From CAVSRC01 sp963785065 (lineage in GTDB: Bacteria > Pseudomonadota > Alphaproteobacteria > Rhizobiales > Kaistiaceae), in NCBI GenBank assembly GCA_963785065.1, contig CAWATX010000004.1, forward strand, positions 372,001 to 436,000: a stretch of DNA of 64,000 nt, in the 5' to 3' direction. The position numbers and the translations under genes are program-made. Below, piece by piece: positions 35,885 to 45,254 of the stretch (position 1 is its first letter; every line of letters begins with the position of its first letter). Below the pieces are notes generated by a model. It saw nothing but the letters and a program-made list of their open reading frames with translations, was not told where the DNA came from and ran no database searches.

Positions 35885-37726
35885 ATGTTGGCGCGGACTG
35901 AATCGACCATGGCGGGGACCAGCGAGAAGGACGCCGGAGCGGCAGGCGGGATCAAGGATCCCGAGGCCTTCGCCCACAATCTGGCGCGCCTGATCGAGGA
36001 GGCTGGCCAGGCCGCGGCGAACTACCTGAAGCCGCGCGAAAAAGGCGGCACCAGCGACAGCTTCGGCGCGTTCGACGGCATGCTCACCGACGCCGTTCGC
36101 ACGCTCACCCGGGTCAGCCAATACTGGCTGGGCGAGCCCAGCCGCGCGGCCGAGGCGCAGAACCGGCTGTTGACCGGCTATCTCGGCCTGTGGGCGTCGA
36201 GCCTCAAGCGCATGATGGGTGAGCCGGCGGAGCCGGCCGTCGAGCCCGACGCACGCGACAAGCGGTTTCTCGACCCGGAGTGGCGCTCCAACCAGTTCTT
36301 CGACTTCATCAAGCAGTTCTACCTGATCACCAGCCGCTGGGCCGAGGCGATGGCTGCGGAGGCCGAGGGGCTCGACCCGCATACCCGCCAGAAGGCCGTC
36401 TTCTACGTCAAGCAGGTGGCCAGTGCCCTGGCCCCCTCCAACTTCGCCCTCACCAATCCGGAGGTCCTGCGCCAGACGCTCGCCAGCGACGGCGACAACC
36501 TGGTGCGCGGCATGCACATGCTGGCCGAGGACATCAAGGCCGGTCATGGCACGCTCAAGATCCGCCAGTCGGACGCCTCGCGCTTCAAGCTCGGCGAGAC
36601 GCTGGCGACGACCCCCGGCAAGGTGATCCACCAGAACGACGTCTGCCAGCTCATCCAGTACAAGGCGGTGGGCGAGACGGTGCTGAAGCGCCCGCTCCTC
36701 ATCGTGCCGCCGTGGATCAACAAGTTCTACATCCTCGATCTGACGCCCGAGAAATCCTTCATTCGCTGGTGCGTCGAACAGGGCCACACCGTCTTCGTCA
36801 TCTCCTGGGTCAATCCCGACCGGCACCAGGCCAAGAAGAGCTTCGCCCACTACATGCGCGAGGGCATCTTCGAATCCCTTGACGTGATCGAAGGGGTCAC
36901 CGGCGCGCACGCGGTCAACGCCGTCGGCTATTGCGTCGGCGGCACGCTGCTGTCGATCGCGCTCGCCTATGCGGCGGCCACCGGCGACAGCCGCATCGCC
37001 TCGGCAACGCTCTTCGCCACCCAGGTCGATTTCAGCCAGGCCGGCGACCTGAAAGTCTTCGTCGACGAGGAACAGATCGCCGCGGTCGAGAAGCAGATGG
37101 ACGTGCGCGGCTATCTGGAAGGCCGCAACATGCATGCGGCCTTCAACATGCTGCGGCCCGACGATCTCATCTGGCCCTATGTGATCGCCAACTATTTCAA
37201 GGGCGAGCAGCCGGCACCCTTCGACCTGCTCCATTGGAACGCCGACACGACGCGCATGCCGGCTGCCAATCACTCCTTCTACCTGCGCAACTGCTATCTC
37301 GATAACCGGCTGTCGAAGGGCGAGATGGAGATCGCCGGCGTCACCCTCGATCTCGGCAAGGTGACGATCCCGATCTTCAACCTCGCCACCCGCGAGGACC
37401 ACATCGCCCCGCCGCGCTCGGTCTTCCTCGGTTCGACCCTGTTCGGCGGCAAGGTCACCTATGTGCTCGCCGGCTCCGGCCACATCGTCGGCGTCGTCAA
37501 CCCGCCGGCGCGCCACAAGTATCAGTACTGGACCGGCCCGGCGCCGAAGGGCGACCTCAATTCATGGACCGCGAAGGCCAAGGAGCACCCCGGCTCCTGG
37601 TGGCCCTACTGGCAGAGGTGGATCGAGAAGCAGGACAAGGCCCGCACGCCGGCGCGCAAGATCGGCAACCGCAAATACAGGCCGATCGAGGACGCGCCCG
37701 GCAGCTACGTCCGCGTCCGGGCGTGA
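35885..37726 (+). CDS. phaC: Class I poly(3-hydroxyalkanoate) synthase PhaC
   Basis: 613-residue polymerase joining hydroxyacyl-CoA into PHA granules. Lipase-like box GYCVGG with catalytic Cys350, then Asp505 (TREDHIAP) and His533 (GSGHIVGV). The N-terminal domain includes NRLLTGYLGLWASSLKRMMG, and IVPPWINKFYILDL is a family hallmark. Start ATG 35885; another ATG at 35909 is possible and neither has a strong ribosome binding site. No other pha genes are in the window. Confidence 0.93.
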   Translation: MLARTESTMAGTSEKDAGAAGGIKDPEAFAHNLARLIEEAGQAAANYLKPREKGGTSDSFGAFDGMLTDAVRTLTRVSQYWLGEPSRAAEAQNRLLTGYLGLWASSLKRMMGEPAEPAVEPDARDKRFLDPEWRSNQFFDFIKQFYLITSRWAEAMAAEAEGLDPHTRQKAVFYVKQVASALAPSNFALTNPEVLRQTLASDGDNLVRGMHMLAEDIKAGHGTLKIRQSDASRFKLGETLATTPGKVIHQNDVCQLIQYKAVGETVLKRPLLIVPPWINKFYILDLTPEKSFIRWCVEQGHTVFVISWVNPDRHQAKKSFAHYMREGIFESLDVIEGVTGAHAVNAVGYCVGGTLLSIALAYAAATGDSRIASATLFATQVDFSQAGDLKVFVDEEQIAAVEKQMDVRGYLEGRNMHAAFNMLRPDDLIWPYVIANYFKGEQPAPFDLLHWNADTTRMPAANHSFYLRNCYLDNRLSKGEMEIAGVTLDLGKVTIPIFNLATREDHIAPPRSVFLGSTLFGGKVTYVLAGSGHIVGVVNPPARHKYQYWTGPAPKGDLNSWTAKAKEHPGSWWPYWQRWIEKQDKARTPARKIGNRKYRPIEDAPGSYVRVRA

Positions 37727-37816
37727 CATCATAGGCCTCGGCTGCCGCTTGGCAGGCTGCCGCAGGCGTGCTCTGATTCCGGTCGGAGGAAATCGTGCTC
37801 ATCGGAGGACAGATCC

Positions 37817-38383
37817 ATGCGCCGCGCATTGTTTGGGATGTTGTTGGCCGCCGCATTTGCCGTTCCGGCGTCGGCCGCCGATCTGGTCGACAAGGCAACC
37901 GAAGCCCAGAGCCTGGCCGACCAGGGCAAGTTCATCGAGGCCATCGCCGCGCTCGACGCGGCAACCGACGCCCTGTGGGAGCAGGCGCCGCTGACCTTCC
38001 GCCGCGCCTTGTGGGTGGCGGGCCCGCCCAACGGATTCGGCGCCTACAATCCGCGCGAGACCAACGTCTATGCCGCCGGCGACCAGATGATCGTCTACGC
38101 CGAGCCGGTCGGCTTCGGCTGGTCCAAGGGAGGCGACATCTGGCAGACCAACCTCGCCGTCGACCTGACGATCAAGACGAAGGACGGCGACGTGCTGCTG
38201 ACCAAGGACGACTTCCAGAAGCTGGTCATCGCCAGCCGCATTCGCAACCGCGAATTCATGGCGACGCTGACCCTGACGCTGAACGGCATCCATCCCGGCG
38301 ACTACATCGCCGATACCACCTTGCGCGACCTCGTCACCGGCAAGAAGGGCACCATGTCCCTGCCCTTCGTGATCAGGGAGTGA
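37817..38383 (+). CDS. Conserved periplasmic protein of unknown function
   Basis: 188 residues with a clear signal peptide (MRRALFGMLLAAAFAVPASAA, cleavage near 20). It then has an Ala-rich helical segment (DQGKFIEAIAALDAATDAL, TPR-like in style) and a beta-rich remainder (ETNVYAAGDQMIVYAEPVGFGW; TLNGIHPGDYIADTTLRDL). Conserved in rhizobia as a hypothetical protein. It lies 90 bp downstream of phaC on the same strand, which may or may not mean shared transcription. Confidence 0.65.
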   Translation: MRRALFGMLLAAAFAVPASAADLVDKATEAQSLADQGKFIEAIAALDAATDALWEQAPLTFRRALWVAGPPNGFGAYNPRETNVYAAGDQMIVYAEPVGFGWSKGGDIWQTNLAVDLTIKTKDGDVLLTKDDFQKLVIASRIRNREFMATLTLTLNGIHPGDYIADTTLRDLVTGKKGTMSLPFVIRE

Positions 38384-38470
38384 GCGGCGGCCCGAAGCGG
38401 GCGCCGACCTTCGGCCGGAGACCGTCGCCCCAAGGCGCGGTTTCGGCCGCAGTCCCGCTGCGGCGCTGAT

Positions 38471-39130
38471 TCACGTCGCCGCAGCGGCCTCGAACTCCTT
38501 GGCCGCAGCGATGGTCTCCGGGGCGCTCATCAGTTCGCGCGCAACGGCCGGGGCGATGGTGAAGCACTCAAGACCACGCCTGGCGAGCTCCACCATCTGG
38601 CCCGCATTGCGGATCGACGCGACCAGGATCCTGGTGCGACCGCCGGCAAGCCGGCCGATGGCGAGCATCTGTTCCATGGCCTCGAAGGCGGGCAAATTCT
38701 TCTCGATCATGCGGCCGAAATACGGGGCGATGTAGTCTGCTTCCAGGGCGGCGGCGACGAACATCTGCTTGGCTTCATAGGCCGCCGTCATCAGGATCGC
38801 GCCACCCAGTGATTTGATGGACGGCACGGCCCGGATCCCCTCTTCGGTCAGCGGTACCTTGACGACGGTCCTGATGCCCGCCTTGCGGCCGTGCTGGTAG
38901 AACGCCCCCGCCCAATCCACATAGCCTTCGACGGGGCCGAAGACCTGGCCGTGGAGTTCCTTGGCGCCCAGGTCGGCAGCACGCTGAACCAGTCCGCCCC
39001 AGTCGATCTCGGGGTAGGAGAGCCCGGCACGCTTGGCCAGAAGCGGGTTTGTGGTGATGCCGGTGAATATCCCGGTGGGCATCAAATCCTGCCAGGCCTG
39101 GACATCGGCGCTGTCGATGAGGAGTTCCAT
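38471..39130 (-). CDS. Transaldolase / fructose-6-phosphate aldolase-family protein
   Basis: 219 residues, the short TalC/FSA class. The Schiff-base lysine is K91 in RTVVKVPLTEEG. TGITTNPLLAK near the N-terminus and the late RILVASIRNAGQMVELA are typical. It would cleave or transfer a dihydroxyacetone unit on a ketose phosphate. The start at ATG 39130 lies 6 bp after the stop of the sugar kinase gene, so kinase and aldolase act together. Confidence 0.85.
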   Translation of the reverse strand: MELLIDSADVQAWQDLMPTGIFTGITTNPLLAKRAGLSYPEIDWGGLVQRAADLGAKELHGQVFGPVEGYVDWAGAFYQHGRKAGIRTVVKVPLTEEGIRAVPSIKSLGGAILMTAAYEAKQMFVAAALEADYIAPYFGRMIEKNLPAFEAMEQMLAIGRLAGGRTRILVASIRNAGQMVELARRGLECFTIAPAVARELMSAPETIAAAKEFEAAAAT

Positions 39131-39136
39131 ATCGGT

Positions 39137-40090
39137 TCATGCCTTGTGGTGAAGGGCAGCCTCTAGTTCAGCTTGCGTCGGCGGATTGCAGCCCGCGCGC
39201 GTGCAGTTGAGTGCCGCCGCAGCGTTGGCACGCCGCAGAAGCCTGCGCAGCGTGTCGTGTGTCAGTGTCCCCAGTCCATGCGGCGAAAGGGCGCCGGTTT
39301 CCGCCAGACCGGCGAGCAGGGCCGCCGAAAAGGTATCGCCCGCGCCGACGGTATCGACGAGCCGCGGTATCGCTTCGGCTGGCACGTCGATGCGGCTGTC
39401 TTCCAGCCACGCGCTGATGCCGGCACGCCCCTTGGTGAGGACGACGACACGCGCCGACGTGGCGGCGCGCAATGCGGCGAGCGCGGCTTCCTGCTCGAGA
39501 GCGGGAAACAGCGCCGCGAGATCCTCGTCGCTGAGTTTGATCAGATGCGCGCGTTCGCACATCCGCCTGATGCGTCCCCGATAACCGGCAATGTCGGAGA
39601 TCACCGAGAGCCGCACGTTCGGGTCGAGGGACACCAACACCCCCTCGTCGAAACATGCGGCGCAGAATCCCTCCCAGGCCTCCGCGTCCGGGCCATCGGT
39701 CAATGTCAGCGATCCGGTATGGATTGCGCGTGCGTTCGCCGGAAGAGCATTTCCGAGACTTGCAATCGTGACCGCTCTTTCCGCAGTGCCGTCGCGCTCG
39801 AAGCTGTAGGAGGGGATGCCGTCAGCGATCGTCACCCGTGCCATCGTCGTCGGCTCGGGTCGCCGACCGCCCGAAAGGACGACGTTCGAGTTGATCAGTG
39901 TCTCGGCCAGCAGGTCGCCCCAATGGTCATCGGAGATTGGGGAGATGTAGGCGACGTTCGCGCCAAGTCGCCCCAAAGCCATCGCGACGTTGTAGGGCGA
40001 TCCACCAGGATGGGCCGTCGCGACCCCTTCACGGTCTGCGTAGTCGATCAGGTTCTCGCCGCCGACGGCAATCAGCGCCCTTTCATGCAT
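39137..40090 (-). CDS. PfkB-family carbohydrate kinase (fructokinase-like)
   Basis: 317 residues. N-terminal GGENLIDYADREG and GGSPYNVAMALGRLGANV (sugar site), C-terminal DTVGAGDTFSAALLAGLAE with the catalytic Asp. It phosphorylates a ketose or similar sugar with ATP. Start ATG 40090. It is cotranscribed with the downstream transaldolase-type aldolase, suggesting a two-step sugar route. Confidence 0.87.
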   Translation of the reverse strand: MHERALIAVGGENLIDYADREGVATAHPGGSPYNVAMALGRLGANVAYISPISDDHWGDLLAETLINSNVVLSGGRRPEPTTMARVTIADGIPSYSFERDGTAERAVTIASLGNALPANARAIHTGSLTLTDGPDAEAWEGFCAACFDEGVLVSLDPNVRLSVISDIAGYRGRIRRMCERAHLIKLSDEDLAALFPALEQEAALAALRAATSARVVVLTKGRAGISAWLEDSRIDVPAEAIPRLVDTVGAGDTFSAALLAGLAETGALSPHGLGTLTHDTLRRLLRRANAAAALNCTRAGCNPPTQAELEAALHHKA

Positions 40091-40204
40091 GAGATTTGTC
40101 GGGCCTATATGCTTGGTTCCGTTGAACGTTTAGTCGCGATGCGCGCCCGCGGCAAGCCGAATGCAGAAGCCGGGTGGCGACCGGCAAAGCGGACATCAGC
40201 CACG

Positions 40205-40777
40205 TCAGCGAGGGTCGGCCGGCGCTGAGAGCTCCTGCAGCTCGACGAAGGCGCGATCGAGATAGTCGCCGAGCCGCACCGACGAATCCGCGAACCAGCG
40301 GTCGAGCGCGTAGCCCAATGCCGCAAGCCCGGCTTGGGCGGCCAGGTCGGCGCGATGCTTTTCGACGCCCCGCCGCTGCAATGCCTCTGCCACAACCCGG
40401 GTGAGAGCGACGTGTTTGGCGACTTCCCGTTCCTGCAGGGCCGGCGTCGCTGAAATGATGCGCTGACGGGGCTCGGAGAATGGGCGATTTTGCTCGAACA
40501 TCGCCGTAATCGACGCGAAGGCCCGCTGCAGAACCCGCATCGCCGGCAGTTCGGGTGGGGCCTGCCCGATCGCGTCGGACAGCGCCGCGCCGAGGATTTC
40601 CTGGCCGTCGAACAGGACCTCGCGCTTGTCGGGGAAATGCCGGAAGAACGTGCGCTCCGTCACTCCCGCCCGCGCCGCGATCTGGGCAGCGGTGGTGTGG
40701 TCGAAGCCATTCTCGGCAAACAGCTCCAGGGCGGCGCGCTGAAGGCGTTTGCGGGCTTCGTCTCGGTTGCGTGGCAT
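40205..40777 (-). CDS. TetR-family transcriptional repressor
   Basis: 190 residues. N-terminal HTH RAALELFAENGFDHTTAAQI..AGVTERTFFRHFPDKREVLF; ligand domain C-terminal. Divergent from the SDR gene at 40857, whose promoter is overlaid by two palindromes, so it most likely represses that gene and perhaps itself. The inducer is unknown. Start ATG 40777. Confidence 0.9.
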   Translation of the reverse strand: MPRNRDEARKRLQRAALELFAENGFDHTTAAQIAARAGVTERTFFRHFPDKREVLFDGQEILGAALSDAIGQAPPELPAMRVLQRAFASITAMFEQNRPFSEPRQRIISATPALQEREVAKHVALTRVVAEALQRRGVEKHRADLAAQAGLAALGYALDRWFADSSVRLGDYLDRAFVELQELSAPADPR

Positions 40778-40795
40778 GTGCCCACACTATGGGTA

Positions 40796-40837
40796 TTGTC
40801 AGTGACTGTCACTACCTCTATATGTCAGTGACTGACA
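40796..40837 (+). promoter_or_regulatory. SDR promoter with two TetR-type operators
   Basis: A -35 box TTGTCA (40796-40801) and -10 box TATATG (40819-40824) are spaced by 17 bp. Palindrome AGTGAC-T-GTCACT (40801-40813) lies in the spacer, and TGTCAGT-G-ACTGACA (40823-40837) overlaps the -10 box and start region. Occupation would block transcription of the gene at 40857. Confidence 0.75.
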
Positions 40838-40856
40838 TTATAGAAGGAGATACCCC

Positions 40857-41738
40857 GTGCGCGTCTTCATCACCGGCGGGACTGGTCTCATCGGATCTGC
40901 CGTCGTCGCCGAGCTTCTGGGCCACGGTCACACCGCCCTTGTGCTCGCCCGCTCCGACGCGTCGGCTGAGGCCGCCGAGGCAGCCGGCGCCAAGGCTCTG
41001 CGGGGGGCTCTCGCCGATCTCGACGTCCTTCGCGCCGGCGCCGCCGAGGCCAACGGCGTGATCCACCTGGCATTCGGCAACGACTTCAGCAGTGCTGAGG
41101 CGGTCGCAAACTCGGTGGCGGAGGAGACTGCCGCCCTCCAGACGCTCGGCGAGGCGCTCGTCGGCAGCGGCCGCCCGTTCGTCACGGTCTCGGGGACGCC
41201 GTGGGTGCCCGGCCGCGTCTCCACCGAGGCCGACCCGCTGCCGCTCGAAGGGCCGGTCGGCGGTCGCGGCCGAGCGGTCATGGGCGTTCTCGGCCTGGCC
41301 ACGCGCGGCGTGCGCGGCACGGCCATCCGCCTGCCGCGCACGGTGCACAATCACGGCACCGGCGGCTTCGCCGGCCTGCTGACCAACATCGCCCGCCAGA
41401 CCGGCGTCTCCGGCTATCCGGGCGATGGCGAACAGCGCTGGCCGGCCGTCCATGCGGTCGACGCGGCCGTGCTCTTCCGGATCGCCCTGGAGCGCGCGGA
41501 AGCCGGCACCGCGTGGCACGCCGTGGCCGACGAAGGCGACAGGGTGCGTGACATCGCGGCGGTCATCGGCCGGCGGCTCGGCCTGCCAGTCGCTTCGGTG
41601 CCGGCCGAGACCTACGGCCCCATCGGCGCGATCTTCGCCATGGACCAGCCCTCGTCCAGCACGCACACCCGCAGGGCGCTCGGCTGGGAGCCGAAGCACC
41701 CGAGCCTGCTGGAGGATCTGGAGACCATCCAGCCCTGA
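40857..41738 (+). CDS. NAD(P)-dependent epimerase/SDR (extended type)
   Basis: 293 residues starting at GTG 40857 behind GAAGGAGA. Rossmann motif MRVFITGGTGLIGSAVVAEL; extended-SDR segments such as NGVIHLAFGND, VSGTPWVPGRV and AVHAVDAAVLFRIALE. It belongs to the group repeatedly found beside a TetR gene (SDR family oxidoreductase / 3-beta-HSD-like). The active-site Tyr/Lys pair is not obvious. Expression is expected to be induced when the divergent TetR leaves its operators. Confidence 0.83.
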   Translation: MRVFITGGTGLIGSAVVAELLGHGHTALVLARSDASAEAAEAAGAKALRGALADLDVLRAGAAEANGVIHLAFGNDFSSAEAVANSVAEETAALQTLGEALVGSGRPFVTVSGTPWVPGRVSTEADPLPLEGPVGGRGRAVMGVLGLATRGVRGTAIRLPRTVHNHGTGGFAGLLTNIARQTGVSGYPGDGEQRWPAVHAVDAAVLFRIALERAEAGTAWHAVADEGDRVRDIAAVIGRRLGLPVASVPAETYGPIGAIFAMDQPSSSTHTRRALGWEPKHPSLLEDLETIQP

Positions 41739-41800
41739 CCGGCTTGTGGCGCCGACTCGACGGCGCCGCGCCGACATCACGGGAGCCGGGAACGCGCGCC

Positions 41801-43006
41801 CTACCCGCCTCTGAGCTTCGCCAGCAGCGCCTTGTCGGGGTAGGAATCCGCGGGCAGGCCGAGCTTGACCTGCATGTCCTTGACGGCGGCGCGGGTATTG
41901 GCGCCGATGACGCCGTCGATCTTGCCGACGTCGTAGCCGCGCTTGGCGAGCAGGCTCTGCACTTCGCGCACCTCCGCCGCGCTCAGCGCCACCGCGGTGC
42001 CGCGCTGCACCTTGGGCGCACCGGCCAGCCGCGTGGCAAGATAGGCAGCCGTCGTCGAATAGACGATCGAGTTGTTCCAGATGAGATAGACGTCGAAATT
42101 CGGATAGGCGAGGAAGGCCGGGCCGAAACGGCCCATGGGAAGCAGCAGCGAGGCATCCGGCCCTTTGGTCGACAGGGGTTTGCCGTCCGCCTGGGTGACG
42201 CCCCAGCCCTTCCACTTCGACAGCGGCAGCTTGATCGTCAGGTCCGCCTGGTCCCATGGCAGGGCCTGCGGCACGCGCACCTCCTGCAGCCATGGCTCGC
42301 CGCGCTGCCAGCCGATGCTCTTCAGGTAGTTCGCCGCCGAGGCCAGCGCGTCCGGAGCGCTGGTCAGCATGTTGACCCGCCCGTCATGATCGAAGTCGAC
42401 GCCGTAGTCGAAATAGCGCTCGGGGATGAACTGGAGCTGGCCGAGTTCGCCGGCCCAGGGGCCGCGCATCTCGGCAGCCGTCAGGTCGCCGCGGTCGATG
42501 ATCTTGATGGCGTCGATGAGCTGGGTGCGAAAGAGGTCTGGCCGGCGGCAGTCATAGGCAAGGGTGGCGAGCGAGGTGAGCGTCGGCCCATCGCCGATGA
42601 AGGCGCCGAAATCGGTCTCCAGCGCCCAATAGGCGGTGAGCACCGGCGCCGGCACGCCGAACTCTCTCTCTATGCCAGCGAACGTGTTCTTGTATTTGGC
42701 GATGAGCTGGGGGCCTTTCTTCAACCGATAGCCGGAGACCATGCGGTCGGAAAATTCCAGAAAGCTCTGGGTGAAAACGCCCTGGGCGTGGTCCTTCTTG
42801 ACGATGGCGGGGTCGAAGCTGACATTGTCGAGCGCCGAGTTGATGGCGCGTTGCGAAAGGCCAAGTCCGGCGGCTTCCTTGCGCACGCCGTCGAGCCAAG
42901 CGGCAAAATTCGGCTCCTTGTGACAGCCGGCGGCGTAGGCCGGACCCGCCAGCCACAAAAAAGTGGCCGCGAGCGCGGCTGATCGTACCCGTCCAAGGGT
43001 CAACAT
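41801..43006 (-). CDS. Lytic murein transglycosylase (MltB family) with peptidoglycan-binding domain
   Basis: 401 residues with a signal peptide of about 26 (LAATFLWLAGPAYAAG). The transglycosylase domain has catalytic Glu130 in AYWALETDFGAFIGDG and GELGQLQFIPERYF. The C-terminal PG-binding domain is at about 340-400 (VREVQSLLAKRGYDVGKIDG). It cleaves glycan strands to anhydromuropeptides in the periplasm. The ATG at 43006 is used; 43039 would place a charged leader before the signal. Confidence 0.9.
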   Translation of the reverse strand: MLTLGRVRSAALAATFLWLAGPAYAAGCHKEPNFAAWLDGVRKEAAGLGLSQRAINSALDNVSFDPAIVKKDHAQGVFTQSFLEFSDRMVSGYRLKKGPQLIAKYKNTFAGIEREFGVPAPVLTAYWALETDFGAFIGDGPTLTSLATLAYDCRRPDLFRTQLIDAIKIIDRGDLTAAEMRGPWAGELGQLQFIPERYFDYGVDFDHDGRVNMLTSAPDALASAANYLKSIGWQRGEPWLQEVRVPQALPWDQADLTIKLPLSKWKGWGVTQADGKPLSTKGPDASLLLPMGRFGPAFLAYPNFDVYLIWNNSIVYSTTAAYLATRLAGAPKVQRGTAVALSAAEVREVQSLLAKRGYDVGKIDGVIGANTRAAVKDMQVKLGLPADSYPDKALLAKLRGG

Positions 43007-43241
43007 CAGCGCTTCCTCGCTTCTGAATCGCCCACCCACGGCGGACTATAGAGTTTGGAGCCGTTCTCGGCCAGCTGGCGCCGGTTCCTTTCCGGCAATC
43101 CGCCCGCAGCCATCCAGCGGTGGACGACGGGACCCTGCCCCTTCTCTTGCTGGACCAAACGCCTAAATATCACCCTGCCCGCTCGCCCCCGTTGCGTCGG
43201 TGGGCGGGCTTTCTGAAGGCAGAACGTTCAGGAGGCTCGAA

Positions 43242-43598
43242 ATGAAGAGAAACCTGATGTTTGCGGACTGGATCAATCTGGTCCTGGCCATCTGCCTGGT
43301 CATCAGCCCGTGGGTTCTCGCCTATCCCACCGGCATCGCCATGTACAACGCCGTGATCGTCGGCCTTATCATCGGCCTGGTCGCGGTCGGAGCCATCGTG
43401 GCCTTCGCCCAATGGGAAGAGTGGGTGAACCTGATCCTCGGCGCCTGGGCCTTCATATCGCCCTTCGTGCTCGGCTTCGCGGCCGTCACGGCGGCGATGT
43501 GGACCCACGTCATCATCGGGCTGGTGGTCGCCGTTCTGGCGGCGGTTGAGCTGTGGAGTGTCATGCATCAACCGCCGGCACATTCGGCGGCCAGCTGA
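43242..43598 (+). CDS. SPW-repeat membrane protein
   Basis: 118 residues, four transmembrane helices in two similar halves, each with an SPW/SPF motif: DWINLVLAICLVISPWVLAY and EWVNLILGAWAFISPFVLGF. ATG 43242 is preceded by AGGAGGCTCGAA; an upstream ATG at 43200 lacks a binding site. Function unknown; such proteins are common in rhizobia. It is followed by a terminator hairpin. Confidence 0.85.
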   Translation: MKRNLMFADWINLVLAICLVISPWVLAYPTGIAMYNAVIVGLIIGLVAVGAIVAFAQWEEWVNLILGAWAFISPFVLGFAAVTAAMWTHVIIGLVVAVLAAVELWSVMHQPPAHSAAS

Positions 43599-43625
43599 CC
43601 TGGCGATGGCATGAAGCATGACTGA

Positions 43626-43660
43626 CCCCCGCGCCCGTGCGGCACGGGGGCCGGCTTTTT
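43626..43660 (+). terminator. Rho-independent terminator of the SPW gene
   Basis: Stem CCCGTG-cgg-CACGGG inside a longer GC-rich arm, followed by GGCCGGCTTTTT. It lies about 30 bp after the stop codon. Confidence 0.65.
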
Positions 43661-43726
43661 CGGAAGGGCCGAGGTGAGGCCCGGCATCAACCAAAGGGCA
43701 TTGAAGCCTCGCTGACCAGGCTCCGC

Positions 43727-45007
43727 TCAGGCCAGCGCCTGGTCGAGGTCGGCGATGATGTCGGCAACATCCTCGATGCCGACCGAAAGGCGGATCACGT
43801 CCGGCCCGGCGCCGGCCGCCTTGCGCTGCTCCTCGGTCAACTGGCTGTGGGTGGTCGACCAGGGATGGATGATCAGGCTGCGCACGTCGCCGAGGTTGGC
43901 CAGGTGCGAGAACAGCTTGACCTTCGACACCACCGCTGTGCCGGCTTCGGCACCGCCCTCGACGCCGAAGGTCATCAACGCGCCGGCGCCCTTGGGGCAG
44001 TATTTCTGGGCGCGCTGGTGATAGCGGTCACCGGGGAGCCCGGCATAGCTCACCCACGAGACCTTGTCGTGGCCGGCGAGGAACTCCGCCACCGCCTTGG
44101 CGTTGTCGGAGTGCCGCTGCATCCTCAGCGGCAGCGTCTCCGAGCCGGTCAGGATCAGGAACGAATTGAACGGCGAGATCGCCGGGCCGAGGTCGCGCAG
44201 GCCGAGAACCCGGCAGGCGATGGCGAAGGCGAAGTTGCCGAAAGCCTCGCCGAGCACCATGCCGTTATATTCCGGCCGCGGCGTCGAGAGCACCGGGTAG
44301 CGGTCCGACGCCAACCAGTTGAACTTGCCGCCGTCGACGATGATGCCGCCGATGGAATTGCCGTGGCCGCCGATGAACTTGGTCAGCGAGTGGACGACGA
44401 TGTCGGCGCCGTGCTCGAAGGGCCGGCAGAGATAGGGGGTGGCCAGCGTGTTGTCGACGATGAGCGGCACCCCTGCCCGCTTGGCGATCGCGGCGACGGC
44501 CTCGATGTCGGTGACGGCGCCGGCGGGATTGGCGATCGATTCGATGAAGATCGCCTTGGTCTTGGGGCCGACCGCCTGCTCGAAGGTGGCGATGTCGTCG
44601 ATGTCGGCCCACTTGACCGACCAGCCGAAGGCCTTGAACGAATTGTTGAACTGGTTGATCGAGCCGCCATAGAGCTGGCGCGCGGCGACCAGCTCGTCGC
44701 CGGGCTGCATGAGCGCGTGCAGCGTCACCACCTGGGCCGCATGGCCGGAGGCGACGGCGAGCGCCGCGGTGCCGCCTTCCAGCGCCGCGATGCGCTGCTC
44801 GAGCACATCGCTGGTCGGGTTCATGATGCGGGTATAGATGTTGCCGAAGGCCTGTAGGCCGAACAGCGCGGCGGCGTGGTCGGCATCCTCGAAGACATAG
44901 GATGCGGTCTGGTAGATCGGCGTCACCCGCGCGCCGGTGGTCGGGTCGGGCTTGGCGCCGGCATGCACGGCCAGTGTCGCAAAACCGGGTACGCGATCGT
45001 CACTCAT
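43727..45007 (-). CDS. metY: O-acetylhomoserine sulfhydrylase (aminocarboxypropyltransferase)
   Basis: 426-residue PLP enzyme that makes homocysteine from O-acetylhomoserine and sulfide. PLP lysine K210 in VHSLTKFIGGHGNSIGG; other marks are ALEGGTAALAVASGHAAQ, IFIESIANPAGAVTD and the C-terminal RLSVGIEDVADIIADL. Length and the SIGGIIVDGG stretch fit MetY, not the shorter MetC/MetZ. Start ATG 45007 behind AGGGAGGGAGAAG. Confidence 0.92.
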   Translation of the reverse strand: MSDDRVPGFATLAVHAGAKPDPTTGARVTPIYQTASYVFEDADHAAALFGLQAFGNIYTRIMNPTSDVLEQRIAALEGGTAALAVASGHAAQVVTLHALMQPGDELVAARQLYGGSINQFNNSFKAFGWSVKWADIDDIATFEQAVGPKTKAIFIESIANPAGAVTDIEAVAAIAKRAGVPLIVDNTLATPYLCRPFEHGADIVVHSLTKFIGGHGNSIGGIIVDGGKFNWLASDRYPVLSTPRPEYNGMVLGEAFGNFAFAIACRVLGLRDLGPAISPFNSFLILTGSETLPLRMQRHSDNAKAVAEFLAGHDKVSWVSYAGLPGDRYHQRAQKYCPKGAGALMTFGVEGGAEAGTAVVSKVKLFSHLANLGDVRSLIIHPWSTTHSQLTEEQRKAAGAGPDVIRLSVGIEDVADIIADLDQALA

Positions 45008-45254
45008 GGCTCTTCTCCCTCCCTTGATCCGGGCGAACGGATGGCCGCCCGGCGCTATCCCTAGCCGCTAGCGCAGGCAAAATCCAAAGCAAATGCTGCC
45101 AAAGTCGGCCGGAATGGCCGAAAAGAATTGCCCGGCGCGGCCGCGTTCGACCGGGTTTCACCTCAATCTCGACGCGACCGCCGAGGGGCGACGTCTCGCC
45201 ACCGAAAGCGGCGCCGGCCGTCGCCGATCGACCGCGCTCGATGGTTCGCCGCCG

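Noticed and set aside
45008..45254. SAM-II-type riboswitch upstream of metY
   Set aside because: I looked for the conserved AAAGCT pseudoknot and core of alphaproteobacterial SAM-II elements and did not find it; only ordinary GC hairpins are present.
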